From the NCBI RefSeq assembly GCF_963678635.1, contig NC_087069.1, forward strand, positions 35,319,959 through 35,383,958: a stretch of DNA of 64,000 bases. The letters run 5' to 3'. The notes under the pieces are model-generated. The model was not told the origin of the DNA, did not search any database, and was given only the letters and a program-made list of their open reading frames with translations. The stretch comes from Symsagittifera roscoffensis (taxonomy: Eukaryota; Xenacoelomorpha; Acoela; Convolutidae). Shown here in pieces: positions 20,036 through 31,510 of this stretch (position 1 is its first letter; every line of letters starts with the position of its first letter). Position numbers and translations under genes: made by a program.

Positions 20036-20199
20036 ATTCTTGGGTTTGGTAATACATAACCAACTAAACCCGATAAAATTGAGAACCAAACTGAGGTTTC
20101 TTCACAAGTTAACTGCGTTAATGAAAGTTTAAAGATACAAAAAGCCAATAAAATTAGAATTACCACCATAAAAACAACTTCAGACCGGGGTACAGTCAC
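19996..20199 (-). CDS. Small membrane protein of the Polinton cluster
   Basis: A 67-residue frame with a strongly hydrophobic segment (VVFMVVILILLAFCIF) near the N-terminus and a second patch ending GLVGYVLPNP. A short protein with one or two membrane segments and a similar C-terminal block is common just upstream of the ATPase in Polintons. It overlaps the ATPase start by about 40 bp. No enzyme motif is visible. Confidence 0.6.
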   Translation of the reverse strand: MTVPRSEVVFMVVILILLAFCIFKLSLTQLTCEETSVWFSILSGLVGYVLPNPRICIIILIHLRDFF

Positions 20200-20377
20200 G
20201 TTATTGCAAAATTTTCATGATTTTTTCTCCATATGATTTTCGTCATACAAAAAATCGGTAACTATAGTTCCATCAGTCTCGTCTACTACTGTGTCATTCA
20301 TTTCAATTTCCCTACCGCTTTCTCTCACTCTCGAGCTTGCAGAATGAAATATATATATACATATATAAAAAAATTAA

Positions 20378-20655
20378 TTAAGCATCTGAACAGTAATAAA
20401 TTTCATATCGTGTATAACCTGTATAGACACTCGGTTTATAATCATCATCAAAATCATAGTGCAATTTCAAAACATAATTGGCCGGGACATGATCAGTTTT
20501 GGCTAGATACACAATTTTCTTCACAGAATCTTCTCTTATTATTTTTGAATCTCATTGGGTAGTTCACTGATGGTTAGATCCATTTGAACTCCTGGTTGAC
20601 GTTTGGGTACTAAGACTAGCTTGGGAAGACAAAGACCGCGCTTGCTGGGTAACAT
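20378..20655 (-). pseudogene. Small uncharacterised Polinton gene with one frameshift
   Basis: No single long frame exists here, but the minus strand is coding-like. From an ATG at 20653-20655 a frame begins MLPSKRGLCLPK and runs through MDLTISELPNE. After an A run near 20540 a neighbouring frame runs from DSVKKIVYLA to YYCSDA and a stop at 20378-20380. I read this as one gene of about 90 codons with a single indel. It has no recognised domain; the C-terminal part is rich in Tyr and Asp. Confidence 0.5.
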
Positions 20656-20819
20656 TACTGATGTATTTGAATCGTTGAAAGTAGATGAATTGGTCAATCA
20701 CGGGGAAGAACCTCCTCAAAGTGCACAACTATTCTTCAGAAAGTGTAACTTGTTCTTTTCGTTGAACTACTTGGCCTCTACAATCAATGCGTTCAATACT
20801 GGTCAATGAAATCTTTATG

Positions 20820-21392
20820 TTAATTTCTGGTGTCATCCAAGCACAAAGAACTGAATTTGGAGAAATGTATGTCTCCACTTTCCCCTGACGCTCGTTGTTG
20901 ACACTCATTATTCAACCAATCATAGAACGCTTTCGACTTTTTTAAAGCACAATGATTTTTAGAGTTATGGTGCGGTAGGTGTTTGTTACAATTCACAAAA
21001 TTCTTGAAATATAATTGTTCGACTCGTGGACAGCCCAAATCGTCAAGATTCACAACTTTGCGGTCTAAGTATTTGGATAAAAAATCATCTTTTTCTTTTC
21101 CTTTGGCGTAGAATACAGCCTTGGGGTTTCTTAAGACAAAATTTTGAATGATTTGGTTCAAATTCAGGTATAAATAATCACCGCTATCCCAATGAAGTCC
21201 GTGCAATTAATTTGTCAGCCAGTTGTAGGCTTTTTGTTCAGATTTTGGAAGGGAATTGAAATTAACTGGAGGTAGAAAAATTAGGGAATTTCTGTAGTCG
21301 GAAGTTGTTATAGCTAATTCTTTTACTATAAATGTGTTTTTCTTGTGTCGAAATTCCTCAAAATCCAACACAACTGATCTTTCCTTCAGCAT
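20820..21392 (-). pseudogene. Exonuclease-like transposon-associated protein with one stop
   Basis: From ATG 21392 the frame begins MLKERSVVLDFEEF, then FIVKELAI, and is interrupted only by a TAA at 21207-21209. It resumes in frame with HGLHWDSG, FYAKGKEKDDFL, VVNLDDLGCP and HHNSKNHCALKKSK. A D-x-E near the start, KGxEK, LGCP and HCAL blocks in this order recur in uncharacterised proteins of many invertebrate genomes. The pattern suggests an RNase H/DEDD exonuclease fold, which is my inference. The protein would be about 190 residues. Confidence 0.55.
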
Positions 21393-21439
21393 TCTAATAA
21401 ATGGTAGAGTTTCGGTTTCTTCAGTTTGATATACAAACA

Positions 21440-21828
21440 AAACGTAATTCCACTCAAGTGACCAATCAGACTACTGTTGCATTTCCATGGTAAAACATAG
21501 CAGTATGTGGGACCAGTGTTATAAACTTCGCGGACAAAACCGGCGGCAACGTGTAAAATAGCTTGCATTTGTAAAATTTTCGAATCATTTAAATATTTAT
21601 CCAAAGAAGAATTGCCTATACCGATCAGACCCCCATAGGGTCTCAATTTGATAGCAACATCGTAATTTATATCATTAGTAGTTGAGAAGAAGAACAGTGA
21701 ACATGCAGCTAAGAAATGATTTCAACGGTTGGTGTTTTCCGGATAGGTTTTTTTCAAATTAATAAAAATTTCATAAATAATTTCCAAGTCTTTTGAAGTA
21801 ACTCTACGTTTTTCCATTTTCATTTTTA
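21440..21828 (-). pseudogene. Uncharacterised gene upstream of the exonuclease-like gene
   Basis: The minus-strand frame starts at an ATG near 21828 (MKMEKRRVTSKDLEIIY), meets a TGA at 21722-21724 and continues in frame as NHFLAACSLFFF through RPYGGLIGIGN and TYCYVLPWKC. A shift near 21470 then leads into a frame that stays open into the next gene. The two may be separate genes that abut, or one gene with a shift. I recognise no family. It is the last coding-like segment before AT-rich sequence, so the Polinton terminus probably lies shortly to the right, though I see no terminal repeat. Confidence 0.45.
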
Positions 21829-22100
21829 ATTTTTTTCCAGCACTTCTCCGACCTGCTGAATTTCAAGCCAGTGGAAATGAAAGTAACCTTCTAAATACCA
21901 CTTACTCACTCCTATATCTCTTTGATATATGTTAAAGTAAACCTTCTTACCCTCTTATTATTTGTCACGTCCTTCGTCCTTCTCAAGCAGGTCAGTTTTT
22001 TAATGAGGTCTCAAACTTATTCAGTTGAACAGTGGGAAAGTTTGGAAGAGATTAAATTTAACCACCGCGCGAAAATAAATACCAAAGTTTTTTGTCTGTC

Positions 22101-22227
22101 GGGTGTCCTAAGAGAGGGGTCTTTTTATTTCGGGCAGGGTACTTTGGGGTCTTTAAAAAAGATGGGTCCTTTTGGTAGGACCCCAAAGACCCCTACCGTC
22201 GAAAAGACCCCCCTAAGGACACACGGC
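22101..22227. repeat. GC-rich imperfect hairpin (~127 bp)
   Basis: GTGTCCTAAGAGAGGGGTC at about 22103 is mirrored by GACCCCCCTAAGGACAC ending near 22223. The arms continue inward with GGGTACTTTGGGGTC against GGACCCCAAAGACCCC. The arms are about 50 nt with a few indels and a loop of roughly 25 nt. It is the most GC-rich object in an AT-rich stretch. The long plus-strand frame crossing it (21922-22461) looks incidental. Confidence 0.7.
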
Positions 22228-25200
22228 GGATTACAATACTACTGTTGCGAATATCTAACCGCGCTTTCAAGAAGGCATTCTTGGTTGAATTGCTGCTTCT
22301 ATCCGCCCAACTGCTTCTTTCAGAAGTTGAGAAACTTTGTTATGAAATTACGGGGCCTGCAACGTGACAGACGAGCTGCTATCTCCAGAAATTGGGAAAA
22401 AATATACAAGCTTCATGGCAAAGTATTTTACGTTATGAAACCCTTAGAATTACAATGCTGAAAGGAGAAAACAAGAAACAAAAATTTTTAAACGAAGAAA
22501 AAAAAGATCGTACTGTTTGTTGATCAGTCATTCCGGGCTACAGTTGATAGCAGTACCAGTAAAATCAGCAATCAGTGATCTTTCAAAGAGCTTGAAGTCA
22601 TATGGAAACATGATCTAGGTGGGTAATTTTGGTCATAAAGGAAACTGAGTCCCAGAATGGATCGGTCGTACAATTTCATGAAAGACTTCGTCACAACCAT
22701 TTGCAAATCTACTGAAGTATCTACAGAAGAAAGGAAAAAATTCAAAATTTTACGGACTTAATGAAAAAGAAAATACAAAATGTTAATTACTAGGACTTGA
22801 TAAAAACAAAACTTGATAAACACTGCCAGTCTCGAAAAAATTTAAACAGACATACGTCGAATATAACTACAAGTCAGAGATTATAACTTGCACTAAAATT
22901 GGAAGAAAAAATTGTTGCAGCGTTGTCTAAGAATCAATTGGTTGTACAAAAAATGGCTATACAGCGCTGGATGCAAGATAAAAATAGCTATATAAAGCGA
23001 CGGATGAAAGAGGGAAATTAAATCAACCAAGAAACCTTGTTTGAAACATCCGAAGCTGGATTTTATTAGCGCCGATGCAGTGTCATATAAAAAAGAAAAA
23101 ATTATACAACCACTAAAGTAAAAATAGCAATCAATTGAAAAACTTCCAGCTTCAAACATGAGTAATGCACAGCTTATCAGTTTTCTCAAGAAACATTTGT
23201 CATTTTTTTTCCTAATCATTGTTTCAATTTTGTGCAATCCAAAAAAAATATCGTTTAAGTAAAAAGACATTCGTTCTCAGACAATCACTAGAGCTGGGTT
23301 GCTCACTAAGACATTTGCAGCTATTCTGATACTGTGGGTTCTTATGGTGTGGCCTCATATCTTCTATTTGGCATTCCAGATGGGCAGTTGGGATTTCTAT
23401 CATTTTTCGTCTGTGATGCAAAGCGGGAAGTTTTTTTAGCTTCAACCCAACGAACGCAATTGTGAAATTTCAGAAAACTTAAACAAAACATGGATGCGCA
23501 GATGCATCACACCTCAGGCTAAAACATTATCTTACGAGTGTTATTATGCAAAAGCTATCTTTCAAAAGGTTTCATGTGTTTCAACAAAAACTTTGGCAAA
23601 ATCATTGTGGTTTTAGTTTCAGTAAAGTTTTTAATTGTTGATTGCAGTTAAGGCCACACTCCCCAATTTTACAGTGAAAACTAAAAATCCAATGTTTCAA
23701 TGATATTTTTTCTCAAAAGCAGACAAAATTCATAATTCTAAAATTTCTTTGAAAAACGACAGGAAACATCGTGTTAAGATTTTTTGATAAACAAGCTTAA
23801 TTTTCAGCAGCTGGACGCGGAAACACTAAACTTGGATGAAATCTCGGCGGAAAAGTTTGTAGTTTGGTCCTTAACCCGTGAAAACCCGGGTCGAGATTCC
23901 GCTCCGAAATCGCTCAAGATTTAAATGGTTTGAGCGGTTTTCCAGCATGATTTGACCAATTTGAGCGGTTTGAGTGGTTTGGGTTTTTTTTAGGAAAAAC
24001 CGCTCTAACCACTCAAATTTTGCTTTAAAAAAACAGTTCAGAAGCCGCTCATTTATCGCGGCGGTTGTGTAACGGTTTTTTATGCAAGATTTGAGCGGTT
24101 TTGAGTGGTTTATTAAAAAAAAGCGATCAGAACCATCAAAATACCCGGAAAAGGCAATGTGGCGCTAAGAAGCAGTTGAAGTACTTTAAACAACTTGAAA
24201 AAATCTGCTCAAATTTAGTCGACCAAAGCAAGATTCTTTTCGAATGTCTAGACCACAAAAAATGTGCTCGACCTTGAAATACCACGCTGTGCTAGAGTGG
24301 GCTGCATGCGATTCTCTAACAAAACCGCTCAAAACGCTCAAATCTTGCTTCAAATCAAATAAAAATTGCGACTCGGGCACATACAACAATTGACATGAGA
24401 CTGATCTAAAAATAGCTCAAGAGCCTCAGCTAATCATCTCAAATTTGGCAAACCTGACAACTATCTTCTCTGTAAAAGATTGAAATGCTGCGCGTTTATT
24501 CAGTAATAGCAAAAAAAAATAATGGCGACCGTGTTGAAAAAAAGATACGTGGAAAAAAAACTATCCGGGTTGACAAAAATTGCTCTTCATACTGTTTCAT
24601 ACTATGGGAAAAAAGCAAAATAAATATTTTTTTTTTCAAAAGAATAAATTGAACAAATTATAATTACAAGCCTCTTTTTGGCTGGAAAAAATTTAGGGGC
24701 AGATCTAGGATGCTCTCGGGAGGGGGCGCGGAATTTCAAGAATAAAACAAAAATTTTGTCAAACGTTTTCTAGGTCCACCAAACTGATTTTCGAGCTCTC
24801 CCAGTGGACTAAAATGAGTTTGCGTCCGGTGTGGCTTCATATAGTAATTTCTGATCAGGTACACCGCCTGTTCGACACGCCATCATATTTTCGGCCGATT
24901 AAATTCGTGCAACTTCTTAGTCCACTACCAACCCTAGCTTTACTCTTGTATATCCTAGTCTCAATAGAGTATACTGGTTTTATGGTAAGGCTTAGAATCT
25001 GGAAGTCGAATTTAGGAAGAGCAACTGTTTGCAAAATTAAATTGGTTAGAAAGACTTGTTTTAAACTGGTTCCCCTATCCGGGGTTTAGAGAGTTTTTGA
25101 GTTCTAAGTTCTGTTTTGTGAAGGATGGATAGAGAAAGACCTTTTGGAGTAGATTTTTAAAAGGATTGAAGAGAGAAGAGAAACAATTGCGCGTGTTGTA

Positions 25201-25950
25201 GTCGTTTTGTAGAGGGTGAAGTGGAGCGGTTGCTCGTGATGTGAGAATAGATACTGTGTACCGTAGTTGAATTGAGTGATCAAGTCAAGGTTGCAGCTTG
25301 ATAATTTGACGAGTCGCTCGATAAAGTAGAACGAGACTAAGTGCACTCCCAGGTAATCAATGAATAGTGAGATAGGGTTTGACTTTCTGAGTGAAGTGCC
25401 AAGTGACTAAAATCCGTATGTCTGAGTTTTTGCTCATTGGGTACATTTACTGCGATACTAACTCCATGCTTTAAATTCTGTGAGGGTTGAGACTGCGGCA
25501 AGCGAAACCAATAGACTTGCCCTTCCAGAGTTGGATTGTCGTTGACGTTTCATCTCCCTTTTGCTGCTCGTTTCTTTGCACTGGGAAATATTTTACATAT
25601 AATATAAATATAAATTACATATAAATAAAAAAAACAATTGATACAGTTTAAATCTGGGTTTACTCTAGTTTGAGTACCGTGAGCTTTTTCTATACGTTCG
25701 TTTCGTTTTGTGCTATCAGTAAGCTGCGTTGGGTAGTTTAAGCTCAATTGTAATTCCTTTCATGCTATTTGAAGGAAAGTTTTAAGACGCGCGAGAAGAA
25801 GTTAGATTTACTAACAGTCAGTTCGTCAAACTAGAAATTCATTTCTGAAACAATTTTACAGTGGCGAGTTTTACGAGTGCGTGAAAGAGTGCGTGAAAAG
25901 TGGGCTTCAAAAAGTGAGAGATAATTTAATAATCAAATAGTAAGGTTTTT
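22228..25950. other. AT-rich non-coding stretch
   Basis: No frame in this stretch has recognisable protein motifs. Part of it (about 23925-24340) is enriched in GAGCGGTTT/AAACCGCTC words, described separately. The frame at 24814-25089 and the minus-strand frames at 22893-23445 look like chance open frames. I could not identify the boundary between the Polinton and flanking DNA here. Confidence 0.5.
23925..24340. repeat. Patch of GAGCGGTTT / AAACCGCTC words in both orientations
   Basis: TTGAGCGGTTT, GAGTGGTTT and their complements AAACCGCTC and AACCACTCAAA occur repeatedly and irregularly. A local inverted pair lies at about 23960-24020. The spacing is not constant, so this is a degenerate interspersed patch and not a clean tandem array. 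Confidence 0.5.
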
Positions 25951-28230
25951 AAAATCATAACTAATGGCGATCGGGTTCAGAAAAAGTCCATTAGGGAAGT
26001 TAGTCTTGATGGTGGGTGGAAACTGAAAGTTAAGCAACCGCTCGGATTACGTTTTTTTTGTGTAGAGTGGTAAAAGAATTTCTAGTGCGCGTATGATGTT
26101 AATTTCTTCAGATATTGTGGAATCTTTGTGGTTAGAGCTTTCGAAAGATTATAAAAATTGTGATTAAACTTAAAGTGGTGGTTGTTTTCTAAAAGGGCAA
26201 TTTCAACCAGTTGGATAAATTCAAGCAGGATAATCCTGGGGAGACTTCAAGTGTGAAATTTATAATGAGGGTGCAAAAAATATACATTTGTATAGAGGGA
26301 TGATAGTTGTGAAGGATGCCGTGAAGATAAGTTGTCTTAGGCAATAAGTGAAGTTAATAAACTACAGTGATTTGTATTTAGAGTTGTTAAACTCGAAGCG
26401 GTGATGGGGATTGCGAGATATGAACAGTGCAGAAAGTGGCATTGAATAAGCATGTTTTCGAGAGAAGAATTAATACCACGCTCATTGGGTTCTATAAAAA
26501 TAAATGTTACTTGAAAAGTCAAATTTACTAAAGTATGATTGATAAGCCTTTCTGTTCTGCAGAGCGTGGTCGATTGCAAGATCAAACTTTTTGTTAGTGG
26601 TGTCGAGATCAAAGATGTAGTCGGTCTTTATGAAAAACTTCTCTGTTTATTGTGAATTTTCAGCGGGGTTATCATCATACGGTGAGCTCTCCATAGATTG
26701 GATGACTGTGTGATCATAAAGAGTTCTTGAGAAATGATTTGGTTTTCGTGCAGTGAATCTTTCAAGTGTCTGTAATAAGCCAAAGTTAATGAATTGATTT
26801 AAGCGTAATGCAAGGGTTAGTTGATGGATGATAATGCCACATATTTCGTCGTCGTCTGATGTCTTTCGAGAACACTTAAAATGGGTTGGAGAAGTTTTAG
26901 TAGGAGATACAAGAAAGGGCGGGGAGAAGGAAAAGTTCGTCAATATATTGGATTTGTTGGGCTTCAGTGTTTTTATAAGAGTACTGGGGGAAGAAGTGAA
27001 GGTTTCCAACTGAATATGATGGTTTATTGGTGTCGCAGGGGTGTTTAGTTTAAGGAAGCGGGATGGTGTTGGCAGGTTGTTGTGCATTGTTTGCGCTTCA
27101 TAAGGACACGTTGTGCACGGGTGGGGGCATCTCGTGTAAGTGATGTGGAGGGTTCGCCAGTTGTTGAAGTGGAGTGAGTTGATTGGTGTTTTGTTAGTGA
27201 ACTGTTTGTGTTATGGACTTGCTGTTGTTTAGTAATGAAATCGTCTAGATCATGCTCGAGCTGGTCATCAGTTTTTAGGCCAGGTACATCGGGTGCATTA
27301 CTGGAAAGGGGAGAGAGATTGGGTGTAGCGTCAGTGCGGGAAGAATTGGAAGTGGAATTTACAATTGGATTGGGGGAAATTATAGAAAAGGTGGTTGCCA
27401 CGAATTAGTGGGGCCGGGCTTGGAACCCAAAACAATCATCGTGTATGTCTACTGCGGGGTTGAGTTTTCCGAGTCAATGTGTGGTGATTTAGATACAAAC
27501 TGGGGCTAAAAGGGGTAAGGGGAAGAAGTGAGGTCTGAAATTGAGATAAGAGAGTCGCCTCGGTGGAGGTTAGGGAGACAGGAAAGTGAACGATTGAGGG
27601 ATCCAACCTTTCGGCTCGTCGTGGGCTAAAAAGCTGATTGTTTTGAGAATGGAATTTTTTGTGTGGGTTTTCAATGATTTGTTTGTAAGTGTCATTAGTG
27701 CTTTGTGTTTGAAATTTGATGTGTGAGATGAAATTTCGTTGCATATTATTGTTTTGATGTATATGTTGTGCTGCGGTAAGTGCATTTCTATGATTTTGTG
27801 GTATGATTTTTAAAGGGTGTTGATTTGATAAAGTCTGTGAAAGTGATAGTGTTATGGGTGTAGAAGTTGTATTGTCCTGTGGAGTGTCGTATGTGTTGGG
27901 TTTTGTTGATAGTTTTTTTTCATTAATTTCAATAACTTGTTCATCGAAAAGGATTTTATTATTTGATGTAGATAAAATGCCAAAAAATCCTGCGTATAAC
28001 TTTTTTGCTACGCTGACTTGTCGACTGCCTTGTGCGTATCGCGCATGTGTTATAGATTTCTTTAAGTAGTAAGAAAAAAATCCTATAAAATTGAGCAATG
28101 CGTAATAAATTGGAAAATTGCCATCCTAGAAAGGCTAGAAATTCATTTTTTATGTGTGAAAAGCTAAAAAAATTTGATAGGTGCATTTTCTTGCCCTTGG
28201 TATTTTTCTCCATTTAAATAAAACTAACCC
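25950..28230 (-). other. Coding-like minus-strand stretch, possible retroelement remnant
   Basis: Several adjacent minus-strand frames (26337-26612, 26647-27087, 27045-27401, 27436-28098) abut or overlap by a few bases and share a Thr/Ser/Asn/Pro/Gln-rich composition. The plus strand is correspondingly G/T-rich, unlike its surroundings. This looks like one long, frameshifted coding region read on the minus strand, perhaps a gag- or env-like segment. I find no CCHC knuckle, protease or polymerase motif, so the identity is open. Confidence 0.3.
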
Positions 28231-28884
28231 TTGATGTCTTTAAAAGATCCAATGATCGAGATTGTCCAGATTTTGATGGATTGATCGAATTTTGATCGAT
28301 TGATTGTCGTTGTCGTTGGATAGTGTCCCATTTTCGTAAGAAATTCATGGAATTGTTGTGAGCGAATGTGATGTTGTATTTCTGATTTTGAGTATATGCT
28401 TATAGAATTTAGATCTACGTTAAGAATACGAGCTTTCGGGGAAGAATTCTTCTAAATGTGACATTAAAACTGGGTTTGGTGTAAGAAGTTAATATTGAGC
28501 TTCGTTTGCATTATGCTGTAGTACATTGTGGCTATATTCGGATCAACAGGGGACAGCTGTATCCCAAAAACATGCTCTGCGTGAGAGGGTGCCTACGAAA
28601 TGTACTTTAATTTTGTATTAAATGAGTATTTTTTGATAGCATTTTTTATCTTCAAAAACATATATTGGTGAGACTTTCTTAGTGCATGTATAATACCAAA
28701 GGACGTTTTCTTCGTAATCGATACAATTTGAGCGGTTACTTGATAGTAGGTATCCTGCATATTGTTTATTTAGAACTGCTAGTGTGAGATATGGTAATAT
28801 TTGTGTCCGTTCGAGATCACATACATGATATAGTGAGTAGTATAGATATACGACACTGGGATCGGGGGGGGGGGGGGGGGGGGT

Positions 28885-30650
28885 GATCCCTACAGGGATC
28901 ATTGGGTATAGATAATACCTAATGATCCCTATGTAAATATTTATACCTTATGGTCCCTTGTGAAATATTTATAGCTAATGATCCCTATGTAAAATTTTCA
29001 TAGCTATTGATCCCTATGAAAAAAATTTCCAAAAAAAATTTTCCATAAAAATTTTTTTTTTCAATTTTTTTTTTCATATATTTTTTTACAATTTTCTTTA
29101 CAATCTATGTATAACTGATGATCCCTATATGTATTGTTCCCTAAGTAAAACCAATGATCTCTATGCATAATTTTTCATAGCTAATGATCCCTATGTAAAA
29201 ATTTATACCTAATGATCCCTATGTAAAATATTTATACCTAATGATCCCTATGTAAAATAGTTATACCTAATGATACCTTTATAAAATAATTATACCTAAT
29301 AATCCATATGTAAAATATTTATACCTAATGATCCCTATGTAAAAAAATTTATACCTAATGATCCTTATGTAAAATTTTTATGCCTAATGATCCCTATGTA
29401 AAATTTTTATACCTAATGATCCCTATGTAAAAAATTTATACCTAATGATCCCTATGTAAAAAATTTATACCTAATGATCCCTATGTAAATAACTAATCCT
29501 AATGATCCCTATGTAAAATATTTATACCTAATGATCCCTATCTAAAATATTTATACCTAATGATCCCTATGTAAAATATTTATACCTAATGATCCCTATA
29601 TAAAATAATTATACCTAATGATCCCTATGTAAAATATTTATACCCAATGATCCCTATGTAAAACAATTATACCTAATGATCCCTATGTAAAAATTTTATA
29701 CCTAATGACCCCTGAGTAAAAAATTGACACCTAATGATCCCTATGTGAAAAATTTATACCTAATGATCCCTATGTAAATATCTATACCTAATGATCCCTA
29801 TGTAAAATATTTATACTTAATGATCCCTATGTAAAATATTTGTACCTAATGATCCCTATGTAAAATATTTATACCTAATGATCCCTATGTAAAAAAATTT
29901 TACCTAAAGATCCCTATGTAAAATTTTTATACCTAATGATCCTTATGTAAAATTTTTATACCTAATGATCCCTATGTAAAAAAATTATTCCTAATGATCC
30001 CTATGTAAAACTTTTATACCTAATGATCCCTATGTAAAAAATTTATACATAATGATCCCTATGTAAAACATTTATACCTAATGATCCCTATGTAAATATT
30101 TATACCTAATGATCCCTATGTAAAAAATTTATACCTAATGATCCATTTGTAAAAAATTTATACCTAACAATCCCTGTGTATAATTATTATAGCTAATGAC
30201 CCCTATGTAAATAATTATACCTAATGATCCCTGTGTAAAATACTTATACCTAATGATCCCTATGTAAAATTTTTATACCTAATGATCCCTATGTAAATAT
30301 TTATACCTAATGATCCCTATGTAAAATTTTTATACCTAATGATCCCTATATAAAAAATTTATACCTAATGGTTCCTATATACAATATTTATAATCATTTA
30401 CCCAATGTTTAATTTTCATAGCTTAACCAAATATTTTCATATCACGTATAACCAATGATCTCTATGTTTAATCAATGATCCCTATGTACATCTAAAGATC
30501 CCTAGTTGAAGTGTATGACCATTTGGTGTAACTAATGGTCCTTATGCGTAAACAATAGCTCTTTTATTTAACCACTAATCCCTAAGTATAACTAATGATC
30601 CAAAAATATACAAATTGATCCTCCCTAAGTAACATTTGATCCCATGTTAA
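28885..30650 (+). repeat. Left ~29-bp minisatellite array
   Basis: The unit is approximately ATACCTAATGATCCCTATGTAAAATATTT split over 29 bp, with the core CTAATGATCCCTATGTAAA nearly invariant and the A/T filler variable. I estimate 55-60 units. The array is interrupted by an A/T spacer at about 29015-29110. Units become degenerate towards the inner end (30370-30650). There are no unique spacers between units, so it is not a CRISPR-like array. Confidence 0.95.
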
Positions 30651-30654
30651 AAGG

Positions 30655-31510
<856 letters not shown>

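Noticed and set aside
21922-22461. 179-codon plus-strand frame
   Set aside because: It runs through the GC-rich hairpin and shows no domain or sensible composition. The hairpin explains the lack of stops better than a gene does.
21650-22500. Right terminal inverted repeat of the Polinton
   Set aside because: The left end lies outside the window, so there is nothing to pair it with. No terminus can be supported from this sequence.
28885-30650. CRISPR-like regularly spaced repeat
   Set aside because: The units are head-to-tail with no unique spacers, the host is eukaryotic and there are no cas genes. It is a minisatellite.
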